From Methylobacterium terrae (GTDB lineage Bacteria > Pseudomonadota > Alphaproteobacteria > Rhizobiales > Beijerinckiaceae), in assembly GCF_003173755.1 (NCBI RefSeq), contig NZ_CP029553.1, positions 893,001 through 957,000 of the forward strand: a DNA stretch of 64,000 bases. Direction: 5' to 3'. A program made the translations under genes and the position numbers. Below the pieces are notes generated by a model. It was not told the DNA's origin. It searched no databases and worked only from the letters and a program-made list of their open reading frames with translations. This document shows positions 40,252 to 49,110 of the stretch, piece by piece. Within the stretch, counting starts at the first letter, position 1; every line of letters begins with the position of its first letter.

Positions 40252-41634
40252 TCAGGCCGCCGTCAGGCCCTGCTCGCGGATCCAGGCCTGGGTGCGGTCG
40301 AGCGCGGTGCCGAGGCGGTCGAACAGGGTGTCGATCTCGTCCGGGCGGATCACCAGCGGCGGGCAGACCGCGACGCGGTCGCCGGTGAGGAAGCGGACGA
40401 TCAGGCCTTCCTCCTGCGCGAAGGCGACGCAGCGGGCGGCCACGCCCGCCTTCGGGTCGTACTGGCGCTTCGTCGCCTTGTCGGCGACGATCTCGAGGCC
40501 GCCGATCAGGCCGAGCCCCTTGGCCTCGCCGACGAGCGGGTGCTCCTCGAGGCCCGAGAGGCGGCGCTGGAAGTGCGGTGCCTTCTCGGCTGCGCCCTCG
40601 ATGATCTTGTCGCGCTTGTAGATCTCGATGGTCTTCAGCGCCACCGCGCTCGCCACCGGATGGCCCGAATAGGTGGTGCCGTGGCCGAACGTGCCGATCT
40701 TGCGGCTCTGGTCCTGCATCGCCTGGTACAGGGTCTCGTCGACCGTGACGCCGCCGAGCGGCATGTAGGCCGAGGTCAGCGCCTTGGCGAAGGACAGGCT
40801 GTGGGGCTTCATGCCCAGCGCCTCGGAGCCGAACCACGTGCCGAGCCGGCCGAAGCCGCAGATCACCTCGTCGGCGATCAGCCGCACGTCGTAGCGGGCG
40901 AGCACCGGCTCGATCGCGGCAAAGTAGCCCTTCGGCGGCACGATGGCGCCGCCGGCGCCCATCACCGGCTCGGCGATGAAGGCGGCCACGGTGTCGGGGC
41001 CCTCGCGCAGGATCATCTCCTCCAGTTCGGCCGCGAGGCGGGCCGAGTACGCCTCCTCGCTCTCGCCGCTTTCAGCCCCGCGGTAATGGTGCGGGCAGGC
41101 GGCGTGCAGGAAGCCCGGCAGCGGCAGGTCCCAGTCGGCGTGGTTGGCGGTGAGGCCCGTGAGCGAGGCCGACGCCACGGTGACGCCGTGATAGCCCTTG
41201 TGCCGGCCGATGATCTTCTTCTTCTGCGGCCGGCCGAGCGCGTTGTTGAGGTACCAGGTCAGCTTGACCTGGGTGTCGTTGGCCTCCGAGCCCGAGGAGG
41301 TGAAGAACACCTTCGAGACCGGGATCGGCGCCAGCTCCTTGATGGTCTCGGCGAGCTCGATCGCCGGGTCGTGGCTGCGGCCGGAGAACAGGTGGGTGAA
41401 GGGCAGCCGCGCCATCTGCTCGCGGGCGGCCTCGACCAGCTCCTCGTTGGAATAGCCGAGCGCCGTGCACCACAGGCCCGCCATGCCCTCGAGATAGGGC
41501 CGCCCGTCGGTGTCGTAGACCCAGACGCCGTGGCCGCGCTCCAGCACCAGCGGCCCGGTCTGCCGGAAGGCCGCCAGGTTGGTGTAGGGGTGGATCAGGG
41601 TTTCGACGTCGCGGGTGGCGAGGTTCGAGAGCAT
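40252..41634 (-). CDS. Class III (omega) aminotransferase
   Basis: 460 residues, PLP fold type I subgroup III. The PLP phosphate site is SSGSEANDTQVKL, the ring-binding aspartate is D255 in LIADEVICGFGRLG, and the Schiff-base lysine is K284 in SFAKALTSAYMPLGG. The N-terminus and FTHLFSGRSHDPAIELAE match omega-amino acid:pyruvate or putrescine/GABA aminotransferases. The amino donor cannot be fixed from sequence. Monocistronic by spacing. Confidence 0.9.
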   Translation of the reverse strand: MLSNLATRDVETLIHPYTNLAAFRQTGPLVLERGHGVWVYDTDGRPYLEGMAGLWCTALGYSNEELVEAAREQMARLPFTHLFSGRSHDPAIELAETIKELAPIPVSKVFFTSSGSEANDTQVKLTWYLNNALGRPQKKKIIGRHKGYHGVTVASASLTGLTANHADWDLPLPGFLHAACPHHYRGAESGESEEAYSARLAAELEEMILREGPDTVAAFIAEPVMGAGGAIVPPKGYFAAIEPVLARYDVRLIADEVICGFGRLGTWFGSEALGMKPHSLSFAKALTSAYMPLGGVTVDETLYQAMQDQSRKIGTFGHGTTYSGHPVASAVALKTIEIYKRDKIIEGAAEKAPHFQRRLSGLEEHPLVGEAKGLGLIGGLEIVADKATKRQYDPKAGVAARCVAFAQEEGLIVRFLTGDRVAVCPPLVIRPDEIDTLFDRLGTALDRTQAWIREQGLTAA

Positions 41635-41789
41635 CGTCTCTGTCGCTTTCCTTCATGCGGGAGCCTCGAGGCGGCTCCCGACTGGCCGAGCAGAATTCGC
41701 TTGCGCCGTCACACTAGCGGCGCGATGCCGACGCACAACCCGGGCCGCCCTCGCGGCACCCCTGCACATCCCTGGCCAGACCGACGCGC

Positions 41790-42326
41790 ATGCTCGACCC
41801 CGCTCAAATCGTCTCGACGCCCGCGCCCGGCCGGGCCTGCGGCGCCTGCACCCTGTGCTGCAAGGTCTACGACGTGCCGGCGGTGGAGAGCGTGGCCGGG
41901 GAGTGGTGCCGCCACGCCAAGCCCGGGCGCGGCTGCGGCATCCACGAGACCCGGCCGGGCCATTGCCGCGCCTTCTTCTGCCTCTGGATGACCGAAGGCT
42001 GGCTCGGCCCGGAATGGAAGCCCGACAAGGCCAAGATGGTGCTGAGCCTCGATCCCACGACGCGCTTCCTGCACGTCCAGGTCGATCCGAGCCAGCCGAG
42101 CGTCTGGCGCCGGGAGCCGTATTACGGCCAGCTCAAGCGCTGGGCCGCGTCGTCGATCCCGCAGCGCCGGCACGTGCTGGTCTTCGTCAACTACAGCGCC
42201 ACCGTGGTGCTGCCGGACCGCGACGTGCCGCTCGGCGTCTTCCTGCCCGGCGACCGGCTCGTCGCCCGCGAGCGGATGACGCCGAACGGCATCGTCCTCG
42301 ACGTGGAGAAGCGGACGGTGTCGTGA
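41790..42326 (+). CDS. CxxCxxCC-type metal-binding protein (YkgJ-like)
   Basis: 178 residues. The N-terminal cysteine cluster CGACTLCCKVYDV, with the later CRHAKPGRGCGIHETRPGHCRAFFCLW, is the CxxCxxCC zinc/iron-chelating motif of the YkgJ/UPF0153 group. The C-terminal half is a beta-rich domain (RRHVLVFVNYSATVVLPDRDVPLGVFLPGDRLV). Its role is unknown. Its stop overlaps the start of the next gene (GTGA). Confidence 0.8.
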   Translation: MLDPAQIVSTPAPGRACGACTLCCKVYDVPAVESVAGEWCRHAKPGRGCGIHETRPGHCRAFFCLWMTEGWLGPEWKPDKAKMVLSLDPTTRFLHVQVDPSQPSVWRREPYYGQLKRWAASSIPQRRHVLVFVNYSATVVLPDRDVPLGVFLPGDRLVARERMTPNGIVLDVEKRTVS

Positions 42327-43102
42327 GCCCCGTGGCGCGGGGCGGCCGGGGACGCGGCGACGGGGGAGGCGGGGCGGCCGGCGATGCCGTCGTGCTCCCG
42401 CTCGCCTCGGCCTCGCACCGGCTCCACGGCACGGTGGCGCGCCACCTCGGCATCGCGATCCTGTCCGGGCGCACCCCGCCGGGCACGGTGCTGCCCGGGG
42501 AGATCGCCGCCTCCGAGAGCCTGTCCGTCTCGCGCACCGCCTACCGCGAGGCGATCCGCACGCTCAGCGCCAAGGGCCTGGTCGAGAGCCGGCCCAAGGC
42601 CGGCACCCGGGTGACCGAGCGCGGCCGCTGGAACCTGCTCGATCCCGACATCCTGGCCTGGGCCTTCGAGACCGAGCCGGGCGAGGCCTTCATCCACGAC
42701 CTGTTCGAGCTGCGCCAGATCGTCGAGCCGGCCGCGGCCGAGCTCGCGGCCCTGCGCCGCGGCGCGCCGCACCTCGACCGGATGAGGCAGGCCCTCGACG
42801 GCATGGCCCGCCACGGCCTCGCCGTCCCGGCCGGACGCGCCGCCGACCAGGCCTTCCACCACGCGATCCTGGAGGCGACCGGCAACGCGCCGCTGATCGC
42901 GCTGTCGAGCTCGATCGCCGCCGCGGTCACCTGGACCACGATCTACAAGCAGCGCCGCCGCGCCCTGCCGCGCGACCCCCTGCCGGAGCACCGGGCGCTC
43001 TTCGAGGCGATCGCCGCGGGGGAGGGGGCCCTGGCGCGGGCCCGGATGGCGGAGCTGATCCGGCTGGCGCTGGCGGACACGGAATCGTCGATGGTGGAGT
43101 GA
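42323..43102 (+). CDS. GntR-family (FadR/FCD subfamily) transcriptional regulator
   Basis: 259 residues from a GTG at 42323 that overlaps the previous stop. A disordered Gly-rich N-terminus leads into the winged helix (HLGIAILSGRTPPGTVLPGEIAASESLSVSRTAYREAIRTLSAKGLVESRPKAGTRV). A C-terminal all-helical FCD ligand-binding domain follows (LFELRQIVEPAAAELAAL, DQAFHHAILEATGNAPLIAL, EHRALFEAIAAG). Such regulators often control sugar-acid catabolism. The neighbouring galM is a possible but unproven target. The exact start may lie further in. Confidence 0.88.
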   Translation: MSPVARGGRGRGDGGGGAAGDAVVLPLASASHRLHGTVARHLGIAILSGRTPPGTVLPGEIAASESLSVSRTAYREAIRTLSAKGLVESRPKAGTRVTERGRWNLLDPDILAWAFETEPGEAFIHDLFELRQIVEPAAAELAALRRGAPHLDRMRQALDGMARHGLAVPAGRAADQAFHHAILEATGNAPLIALSSSIAAAVTWTTIYKQRRRALPRDPLPEHRALFEAIAAGEGALARARMAELIRLALADTESSMVE

Positions 43103-43202
43103 GCGGCGCTCCCACCCTCTCGCCTCGGGACGAGGTCGAGGACGGGACGGCGTCGCAGGATCGTTCAGGCTCACGCTCGCGGGACGGATCGTCGAGGCAT
43201 CG

Positions 43203-44330
43203 CTACTTCGCCGCCCCCGCCGAGAACCGGTACGTGATGACGTTCCGGTATGTCGCCCCCGGATCGAGCCGGGCGCTGCCGAAGGCCGGCTGGTTGGGCG
43301 TGTCGGGAAACACCTGCGGCTCCAGCGCCAGCGCGTCCGATTGCCGGTAGGACAGGCCGGACTTGCCCACCGCCGTCGCGTCGAGGAAGTTGCCGGCGTA
43401 GAATTGCACGCCGGGCTGGTTGCTCGCCACCTCCATCACCCGGCCCGAGGCCGGGTCCTCGACCCGGGCGACGAGGTGGGCGTCGGCGGTCGGGGCGTTC
43501 GTCACCACGTAATTGTGGTCGTAGCCGCGCCCGCGCACGATCTGGGGGTCGCGCCCGTCGCGGATGCGCGCGCCGATCGGCGTGGGTGTGCGGAAGTCGA
43601 ACGGCGTGCCGGCGACCGCCGCGACCTCGCCGGTCGGGATCAGGGTCGCGTCGACCGGGGTGTAGCGCTCGGCCGGGATCGTCAGGACGTGGTCGAGGAT
43701 CGTCCGGCCGGAGCCCTCGCCCGCGAGGTTGAAGAAGCTGTGGTTCGTCAGGTTGACGATGGTCGGCGCGTCGGTGGTGGCCCGGTACTCGACCGTCAGG
43801 GTGCCGGCCGAATCGAGGGCGTAGGTCGCGCTCGCCGTCAGGGTGCCGGGATAGCCCTCCTCGCCGTCGGGGCTGACGTAGCGCAGCGTGACGGACGGGG
43901 TGGCGCCCTCCTTGACCTCGGCGATCGTCCAGAGGCGCTTGTCGAAGCCCTCGCGGCCGCCGTGGAGCGCGTTCGGGCCGTCGTTGCGGGCGAGCGCGTA
44001 CGCCTTGCCGTCGAGGCTGAAGCGGCCGTCGCGGATGCGGTTGGCGTAGCGCCCGACGCTGACCCCGAAATAGTTCGGTGCCTTCAGGTATCCGGCGAGG
44101 TCGCCGTAGCCCAGCACCACGTCGGCGGCCTTGCCCGCGCGGTCCGGCACCTCGAGGCTGCGCAGGAGCGCGCCCCAGGACAGGATCCGGGCGGTGAGGC
44201 CGCCGCTGGACAGCGTCACCTCCTCGACCGCGCGCCCGTCGGGCAGGGTGCCGAACGGCGCCTTCCGGGCTTCGCCGGCCGTGGCCGGCACGGCACAGGC
44301 GCAAGCGAGCGCCGCGATCCATGCACGCAT
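43203..44330 (-). CDS. galM: Aldose 1-epimerase (mutarotase), secreted
   Basis: 375 residues with a signal peptide (MRAWIAALACACAVPATAG), so probably periplasmic. Galactose mutarotase signatures are NYFGVSVGRYANRIRDGRF, NALHGGREGFDKRLW, the catalytic His in IVNLTNHSFFNLAG, and the catalytic Glu near the C-terminus in LALEPQVFPDTPNQPAF. It interconverts alpha and beta anomers of aldohexoses. It lies convergent with the GntR gene, and no other sugar-catabolic gene is adjacent. Confidence 0.93.
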   Translation of the reverse strand: MRAWIAALACACAVPATAGEARKAPFGTLPDGRAVEEVTLSSGGLTARILSWGALLRSLEVPDRAGKAADVVLGYGDLAGYLKAPNYFGVSVGRYANRIRDGRFSLDGKAYALARNDGPNALHGGREGFDKRLWTIAEVKEGATPSVTLRYVSPDGEEGYPGTLTASATYALDSAGTLTVEYRATTDAPTIVNLTNHSFFNLAGEGSGRTILDHVLTIPAERYTPVDATLIPTGEVAAVAGTPFDFRTPTPIGARIRDGRDPQIVRGRGYDHNYVVTNAPTADAHLVARVEDPASGRVMEVASNQPGVQFYAGNFLDATAVGKSGLSYRQSDALALEPQVFPDTPNQPAFGSARLDPGATYRNVITYRFSAGAAK

Positions 44331-44440
44331 CCGCGTTCCCTCCGTCGCGCCGCCTCTCGCGGGCGGCCGATCCGGCGCCCCTCGCGCCGGGGGATATACT
44401 CATACAAATCGACGGGGCGTGGCAATGCCCCAGCGTGATC

Positions 44441-44923
44441 CTAGCCGCCGTCGGCCCGGGCGGCGTCGCGCCAGGCGAGCACCACGCGCTCCAGCTCGGC
44501 CACGTCGCCGGGGGGCAGCCGGCCGAGGGTGCGGGCGACGTAGGCGGTCTGGGCCGCGATGCCGGCGCGGGCCAGCGCCAGCCCGGCCTCGGTCAGGTGC
44601 AGGGCGTGCGAGCGCCGGTCGCCGGGGATCGGGCGGCGCTCGACGAGCCCGGCTTCGACCAGCCGGTCGACCAGCCCCGAGACGTTGCCCTTGGTGACGT
44701 AGAGCCGCTCGGCGAGGTCCTGCTGGGTCAGGCCCTCGCGCTCGGACAGGGTCGAGAGCACGTCGAATTGCGGGATCGACAGCCCGAGCGCCCGCAGCTC
44801 CGCCGCCACCGCGGCCGAGACGCGCCGGTGCAGGCGGACGAAGCGGAACCAGACCCGCAGCGGGTCGGCCTCGGCCGGGGCGTCGGCTTGAGCCGTGGGA
44901 TGAGCGCGCGAGGATGCCGTCAT
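44441..44923 (-). CDS. MarR-family transcriptional regulator
   Basis: 160 residues with the MarR winged helix: LSIPQFDVLSTLSEREGLTQQDLAERLYVTKGNVSGLVDRLVEAGLVERRPIPGDRRSHALHLT. The start at 44923 has no Shine-Dalgarno. A palindrome begins five bases upstream and contains TAAACT as a possible -10, so the mRNA may be leaderless. It diverges from the acyl-CoA ligase gene and probably represses it, relieved by a CoA-thioester or aromatic acid. This last point is inference. Confidence 0.9.
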   Translation of the reverse strand: MTASSRAHPTAQADAPAEADPLRVWFRFVRLHRRVSAAVAAELRALGLSIPQFDVLSTLSEREGLTQQDLAERLYVTKGNVSGLVDRLVEAGLVERRPIPGDRRSHALHLTEAGLALARAGIAAQTAYVARTLGRLPPGDVAELERVVLAWRDAARADGG

Positions 44924-44927
44924 GCCG

Positions 44928-44949
44928 GATAGTTTACATCAGAACTATC
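44928..44949. promoter_or_regulatory. MarR operator palindrome
   Basis: A perfect inverted repeat GATAGTT-N8-AACTATC, AT-rich in a GC-rich context, immediately upstream of the marR-type start and in the divergent intergenic region. Size and symmetry suit a MarR dimer. Confidence 0.75.
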
Positions 44950-45090
44950 TCGGCGCCACGCCCCTCCGCACTCTAGCCGCCCTGCCACCGCTGCCATAAG
45001 CTGGCGTCTCAGACCGCGGGCCCGAGAGAGGCTCCGGCGAGCGAGGGCCGCGCCACGCGCGCGGCTCCACCACGGGAAGGACGACACGCC

Positions 45091-46719
45091 ATGCTCGGCC
45101 TGATGCAGGACTGGCCCCTGCTGATCCACCGCGTCATCGACTACGCCGCCGTGCAGCACGGCGCCCGCCCGGTCATCTCGCGCTCGGTCGAGGGGCCGAT
45201 GCACCGGACCACCTATGCCGAGGTGCGCCAGCGCTCCCTGCGCCTGTCGAAGCGCCTCGCCGCCGACGGCATCCGCCTCGGCGACCGTGTCGCGACGCTG
45301 GCCTGGAACACCTGGCGCCACCTCGAGACCTGGTACGGCATCACCGGCATCGGGGCGATCTACCACACGGTCAACCCGCGGCTGTTCGAGGACCAGATCG
45401 CCTACATCATCAACCACGCCGAGGACCGGATCCTCTTCCTCGACCTGACCTTCGTGTCGCTGGTCGAGCGCCTGGCCGACAAGCTGCCGACGATCGAGCG
45501 CTACGTCGTCCTCACCGACGGCGCCCACATGCCGCAGACTTCGCTCCGTAACGCCGTCGCCTACGAGGACTGGCTGGCCGAGGCCGACGACGACTTCGCC
45601 TGGGCGAGCTTCGAGGAGAACACGGCGGCGGGCCTCTGCTACACGTCGGGCACCACCGGCCTGCCGAAGGGCGTGCTCTACTCGCACCGCTCGAACGTGC
45701 TCCTCGGCCTGATGGTCAACAACCCGGCCTTCATCGGGCTCGCGCCCACCGACATGGCGATGCCGGTGGTGCCGCTGTTTCACGCCAATGCCTGGGGCTT
45801 CAGCTTCGCCGCGCCGATGACCGGCGCCGGCCTCGTCATGCCGGGACCGAAGCTCGACGGCGCCTCGGTGCACGAGCTGCTCGAGGAGACCGGCGTCACC
45901 GTGACGGCGGCGGTGCCGACCGTCTGGCTCGGCCTGCTGCACTACCTCGACACCACGGGCAAGCGCCTGAGCCACCTGAAGCGCGTCGTGATCGGCGGCT
46001 CGGCCTGCCCGCGGGCGATGACCGAACGCTTCGAGCGCGAGTACGGCGTCACCGTGGATCACGCCTGGGGCATGACCGAGATGAGCCCGATCGGCTCCTA
46101 CTGCTCGCTCAAGCCCGAGGTCGCCGGCCTGGAGGGCGAGGCCCGCCTCGACCTCAAGATGAAGCAGGGCTACGCCCCCTTCGGCGTCGAGTTCCGCCTG
46201 ACCGACGACGAGGGCCGCGACCTGCCCTGGGACGGCACCACCTTCGGGCGGCTCAAGGTCTCGGGCTTCGCGGTGGCCAAGGCCTATTTCCGCTCGGACG
46301 AGCCGATCCTCGACGATCGCGGCTTCTTCGACACCGGCGACGTCGCCACCATCGATCCCCACGGCTACATGGCGATCACCGACCGCTCGAAGGACGTGAT
46401 CAAGTCCGGCGGCGAGTGGATCTCCTCGATCGACCTCGAGAACCTGGCGGTCGGCCATCCCGACGTGGCCGAGGCCGCGGTGATCGGCGTGCAGCACCCG
46501 AAATGGGACGAGCGCCCGCTGCTCATCGTGGTGCCCAAGGAGGGCCGCACCCCCGACAAGGCCGACATCCTGGCCTTCATGGCGCCGCGCATCGCCAAGT
46601 GGTGGATGCCCGACGATGTGGTGGTGGTGCAGGCCATCCCCCACACCGCCACCGGCAAGATCCAGAAGACGGCGCTTCGCGACCAGTTCCGGGACTACCG
46701 CCTGCCCGGCGCGGCCTGA
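45091..46719 (+). CDS. Acyl-CoA ligase, 3-(methylthio)propionyl-CoA/fatty-acyl-CoA type
   Basis: 542 residues, ANL superfamily. The P-loop is [22 protein letters not shown]5 is GMTEMSP, A7 is YFRSDEP...[13 protein letters not shown]8 is [20 protein letters not shown], and the C-terminal catalytic Lys is in [11 protein letters not shown]. The N-terminus [24 protein letters not shown] is typical of the long-chain/DmdB-like branch. It activates a carboxylic acid to its CoA thioester via an adenylate. Medium-chain fatty acid or methylthiopropionate are the best guesses. The gene diverges from marR. Confidence 0.9.
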   Translation: MLGLMQDWPLLIHRVIDYAAVQHGARPVISRSVEGPMHRTTYAEVRQRSLRLSKRLAADGIRLGDRVATLAWNTWRHLETWYGITGIGAIYHTVNPRLFEDQIAYIINHAEDRILFLDLTFVSLVERLADKLPTIERYVVLTDGAHMPQTSLRNAVAYEDWLAEADDDFAWASFEENTAAGLCYTSGTTGLPKGVLYSHRSNVLLGLMVNNPAFIGLAPTDMAMPVVPLFHANAWGFSFAAPMTGAGLVMPGPKLDGASVHELLEETGVTVTAAVPTVWLGLLHYLDTTGKRLSHLKRVVIGGSACPRAMTERFEREYGVTVDHAWGMTEMSPIGSYCSLKPEVAGLEGEARLDLKMKQGYAPFGVEFRLTDDEGRDLPWDGTTFGRLKVSGFAVAKAYFRSDEPILDDRGFFDTGDVATIDPHGYMAITDRSKDVIKSGGEWISSIDLENLAVGHPDVAEAAVIGVQHPKWDERPLLIVVPKEGRTPDKADILAFMAPRIAKWWMPDDVVVVQAIPHTATGKIQKTALRDQFRDYRLPGAA

Positions 46720-46727
46720 CCCTCGTG

Positions 46728-46756
46728 GCGGCGGGCGCTCGGGCAGCGCCCGCCGC
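46728..46756 (+). terminator. Strong GC hairpin after the acyl-CoA ligase gene
   Basis: A perfect 12-bp stem GCGGCGGGCGCT/AGCGCCCGCCGC with a five-base loop. No T run follows, so termination is likely but not certain. Confidence 0.5.
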
Positions 46757-46856
46757 AGACCCCGCGGCGCGACCTTATCGCGCGTCGGCCCCACGGTGAC
46801 GAACGACCCCGCGCGCATAGCTGAGGGGACGGCGCGGTATCGTCGGGGCAAGCGGG

Positions 46857-47243
46857 ATGCGGGAGGATCTGACCGTCTACTACGATGGGGCCTGCCCGCT
46901 GTGCCGGGCCGAGATCGCGCATTACCGCGGCCGGGCCGGCGCCGGGCGCATCCGCTTCGTCGACCTCGCGGCGGCCGAGGATGCCGCCCTCGGGCCGGAT
47001 CTCGACCCCGCCGCCGCCAGGGCGCGGTTCCACGTGCGCGAGACGGATGGAGGCCTCGTCTCCGGGGCCGCCGCCTTCGCGCGGCTCTGGCGCCGCTTGC
47101 CGGGCTGGCGCTGGCTGTCCCGGCTCGTCGAGTGGCGCGCGTTCGGCCGGCAGCCGGTGCTGCCCGTGGCCGAGGCGGCCTATCGCCTGTCGCTGCCGCT
47201 CTGGCCGCGGCTGGCGCGCCTCCTGACGCTGTCCCGCCGATGA
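46857..47243 (+). CDS. DCC-type thiol-disulfide oxidoreductase family protein (DUF393)
   Basis: 128 residues. The N-terminal VYYDGACPLCRAEIAHYR carries the DxxCPxC motif of DUF393, a thioredoxin-like family. The C-terminal helical part (LPGWRWLSRLVEWRAFGRQPVLPVAEAAYRL) agrees. The redox partner is unknown. Confidence 0.83.
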   Translation: MREDLTVYYDGACPLCRAEIAHYRGRAGAGRIRFVDLAAAEDAALGPDLDPAAARARFHVRETDGGLVSGAAAFARLWRRLPGWRWLSRLVEWRAFGRQPVLPVAEAAYRLSLPLWPRLARLLTLSRR

Positions 47244-47301
47244 GCGGTCGCGCAGGCCGGGCGCCGCTCGGATCGACGAGGCCGAGGGAGCGACGTGCAT
47301 C

Positions 47302-48012
47302 ATGACGAGCGCCGTCGTCGTCGGAGCCTCGGGCGGGATCGGCCGCGCCCTCGTCGCGGCGGTCGCGGCGGGCGGGGCGTACGAGACCGTCTTCGCCCTG
47401 TCGCGCTCGGCCCCGTCCCAGCCGGAGCCGGTGCGGTCCGTCGCCATCGACGTCACCGACGAGGACTCGGTCGCGGCGGCGGCGCGGACCGTCGGAGAGG
47501 CCGGGCCGGTCGGGCTGGTGATCGTCGCCAGCGGCCTCCTGCACGCGCCGGGCATCGCGCCCGAGAAGGCGCTCCGGACCCTCGATCCGGCCGCGATGGC
47601 GGCTTTGTTCGCCGTCAATGCCCTCGGCCCGGCGCTCGTCGCCAAGCACATGCTGCCGCTGATGCCGCGCAAGGGGCGCAGCCTGTTCGCCGCCCTCTCG
47701 GCGCGGGTCGGCTCGATCGGCGACAACCGCCTGGGCGGCTGGTACGCCTACCGGGCCTCGAAGGCGGCGCTGAACCAGGTCCTGCGCACGCTCGCGATCG
47801 AGACGGCGCGCACCCACCCGGAGCTCGTCGTCGCCGGCCTGCATCCCGGCACCGTGATGACGGCCCTGTCCCAGCCGTTCCGCCCGGAGCCGGGACCGGG
47901 CCTGTTCTCGCCCGAGGAGAGTGCGGCCCACCTCCTGCGGGTGCTGGAGGGCCTGCGAATCGCGGATTCCGGCCAGGTCTTCGCCTGGGACGGGCAGCCG
48001 ATCCCACCGTGA
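47302..48012 (+). CDS. Short-chain dehydrogenase (C-factor-like SDR)
   Basis: 236 residues, classical SDR. The cofactor motif is VVGASGGIGRAL, with DVTDEDS, VNALGPALVAKHMLPLM and the active site YAYRASKAALNQ. HPGTVMTALSQPF and a C-terminal GQVFAWDGQPIPP resemble the CsgA/C-factor group. The substrate is unknown. It starts 58 bp after the DUF393 gene and may be cotranscribed. Confidence 0.88.
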   Translation: MTSAVVVGASGGIGRALVAAVAAGGAYETVFALSRSAPSQPEPVRSVAIDVTDEDSVAAAARTVGEAGPVGLVIVASGLLHAPGIAPEKALRTLDPAAMAALFAVNALGPALVAKHMLPLMPRKGRSLFAALSARVGSIGDNRLGGWYAYRASKAALNQVLRTLAIETARTHPELVVAGLHPGTVMTALSQPFRPEPGPGLFSPEESAAHLLRVLEGLRIADSGQVFAWDGQPIPP

Positions 48013-48038
48013 TCCCGAAGGCGCCGTCCTCGCGGGAA

Positions 48039-48059
48039 CCCGATCGCTTCGCGATCGGG
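48039..48059 (+). other. Nine-base perfect hairpin after the SDR gene
   Basis: CCCGATCGC-TTC-GCGATCGGG, lying between the convergent SDR and TIM-barrel genes, followed by CCGAACCGGTTTCGC-type sequence that resembles dispersed rhizobial intergenic repeats. No T run. Confidence 0.5.
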
Positions 48060-48185
48060 CGCCGCTCCCGAACCGGTTTCGCAAAAGTCCGGCAGGGAAG
48101 CGGCCCCCTCCCGGCTCGACGCGGCGCGGAACCCGGCCGTGCCCCGCCGCGGATCGGGTGCGATCCGTCGGGCGCGGGCCAGCGT

Positions 48186-48995
48186 TCAGCCGGCGAGGAG
48201 CCGCCGGGCCGCCGCCCGGTTCGCCCGCAGGTGCGCCTCGGGCGTGGCGGTGCCGGTGATCGGCACCTCGATCGACAGGCAGGCGGTCGGCGGCAGCGCC
48301 GCGACCAGCGCTGCCAGGGGCAGCGCCCCGCCCCCTGCGGGCAGGCGCCCCGCCCGGGCTTCCTGGATGACGGCGTCCGTCGATCGCGGCGCCTCGGCGG
48401 GAGCGTCGCAGAGCTGCGCATGACGGATGAGGCCGGGCGGCACGGCCCGCACGTCCTCGGGCGATCCGCCGGTCCGGGCGAGGTGGAGGGCATCGACGAG
48501 GACGCCGCCGTTCGGCCGGCCCGCGGCCTCGACCACCCGGACGGCATCGGGCAGGCTGGCGACCCGGCGCCAGGCCATGCATTCGAGGTCGACGCCCATG
48601 CCGAACCGGGCCGCGAGGTCGCACGTCTCGGCGAAGCGTGCGACGAGGCGCCCGCGATCCGGGTCGTCGCCGCACACGCTCAACCGCTGCGCGCCGAGCC
48701 CCGCGGCGGCCTCGAGGATGCCGGCGAGCGAGGCCGGCACGAGATCCTCCCCGATGACGACGAATTCGATGTCGTAGACGCGCATCCCCTCGTCGGAGAG
48801 CACCCGGCGCATCGCCCGGAAGGCGTCGCTGCCGGGCGGCAGCTCGTAGAACGGCGCCCCCGGGAAGGCCGGATGGAGCCGCAGGCCGACCGACGCGTAG
48901 CCGGTTCGCGCCGCGAGCCGGACGAGATCGACGGGCGGCACCCCGATGCAGGTGAAGTGGGCGACGCCCAGCGGCCGGTCGGGAGAGGCGTGCAT
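48186..48995 (-). CDS. TIM-barrel sugar-phosphate isomerase/epimerase-like protein
   Basis: 269 residues of the AP-endonuclease-2/xylose-isomerase-like TIM-barrel superfamily. Strand-end motifs are HFTCIGVPPVDLVRLAARTGYASVGLRLHP, VYDIEFVVIGED, VDLECMAWRRV, VLVDALHLARTGGSPEDV, RHAQLCDAPAEAP and CLSIEVPI. The acidic and His positions (E in DIEF, E in LECM, D-H in VDALH, H in RHAQ, E in SIEV) fit a divalent-metal site. Members are isomerases, epimerases or dehydratases. Its place beside the intradiol cluster makes an isomerase or tautomerase step there possible, but this is inference. Confidence 0.8.
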   Translation of the reverse strand: MHASPDRPLGVAHFTCIGVPPVDLVRLAARTGYASVGLRLHPAFPGAPFYELPPGSDAFRAMRRVLSDEGMRVYDIEFVVIGEDLVPASLAGILEAAAGLGAQRLSVCGDDPDRGRLVARFAETCDLAARFGMGVDLECMAWRRVASLPDAVRVVEAAGRPNGGVLVDALHLARTGGSPEDVRAVPPGLIRHAQLCDAPAEAPRSTDAVIQEARAGRLPAGGGALPLAALVAALPPTACLSIEVPITGTATPEAHLRANRAAARRLLAG

Positions 48996-49052
48996 GGCGG
49001 TCGCTCGCAGGGTCGGGATGCGCTCGGCGCGAAGGGGTTCGGGAGGCGCTCG

Positions 49053-49110
49053 CGCTCGGGGAGGTTGGAGGACGCTGACGCTCGGGGAGGTTCGAGGACG
49101 CTGGCGCTCA
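49053..49110. repeat. 26-bp tandem repeat at the end of the GntR gene
   Basis: Two near-identical 26-mers (49053-49078 and 49079-49104, one or two mismatches) plus a partial third that runs into the stop codon of the GntR gene. Seen directly. Confidence 0.75.
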
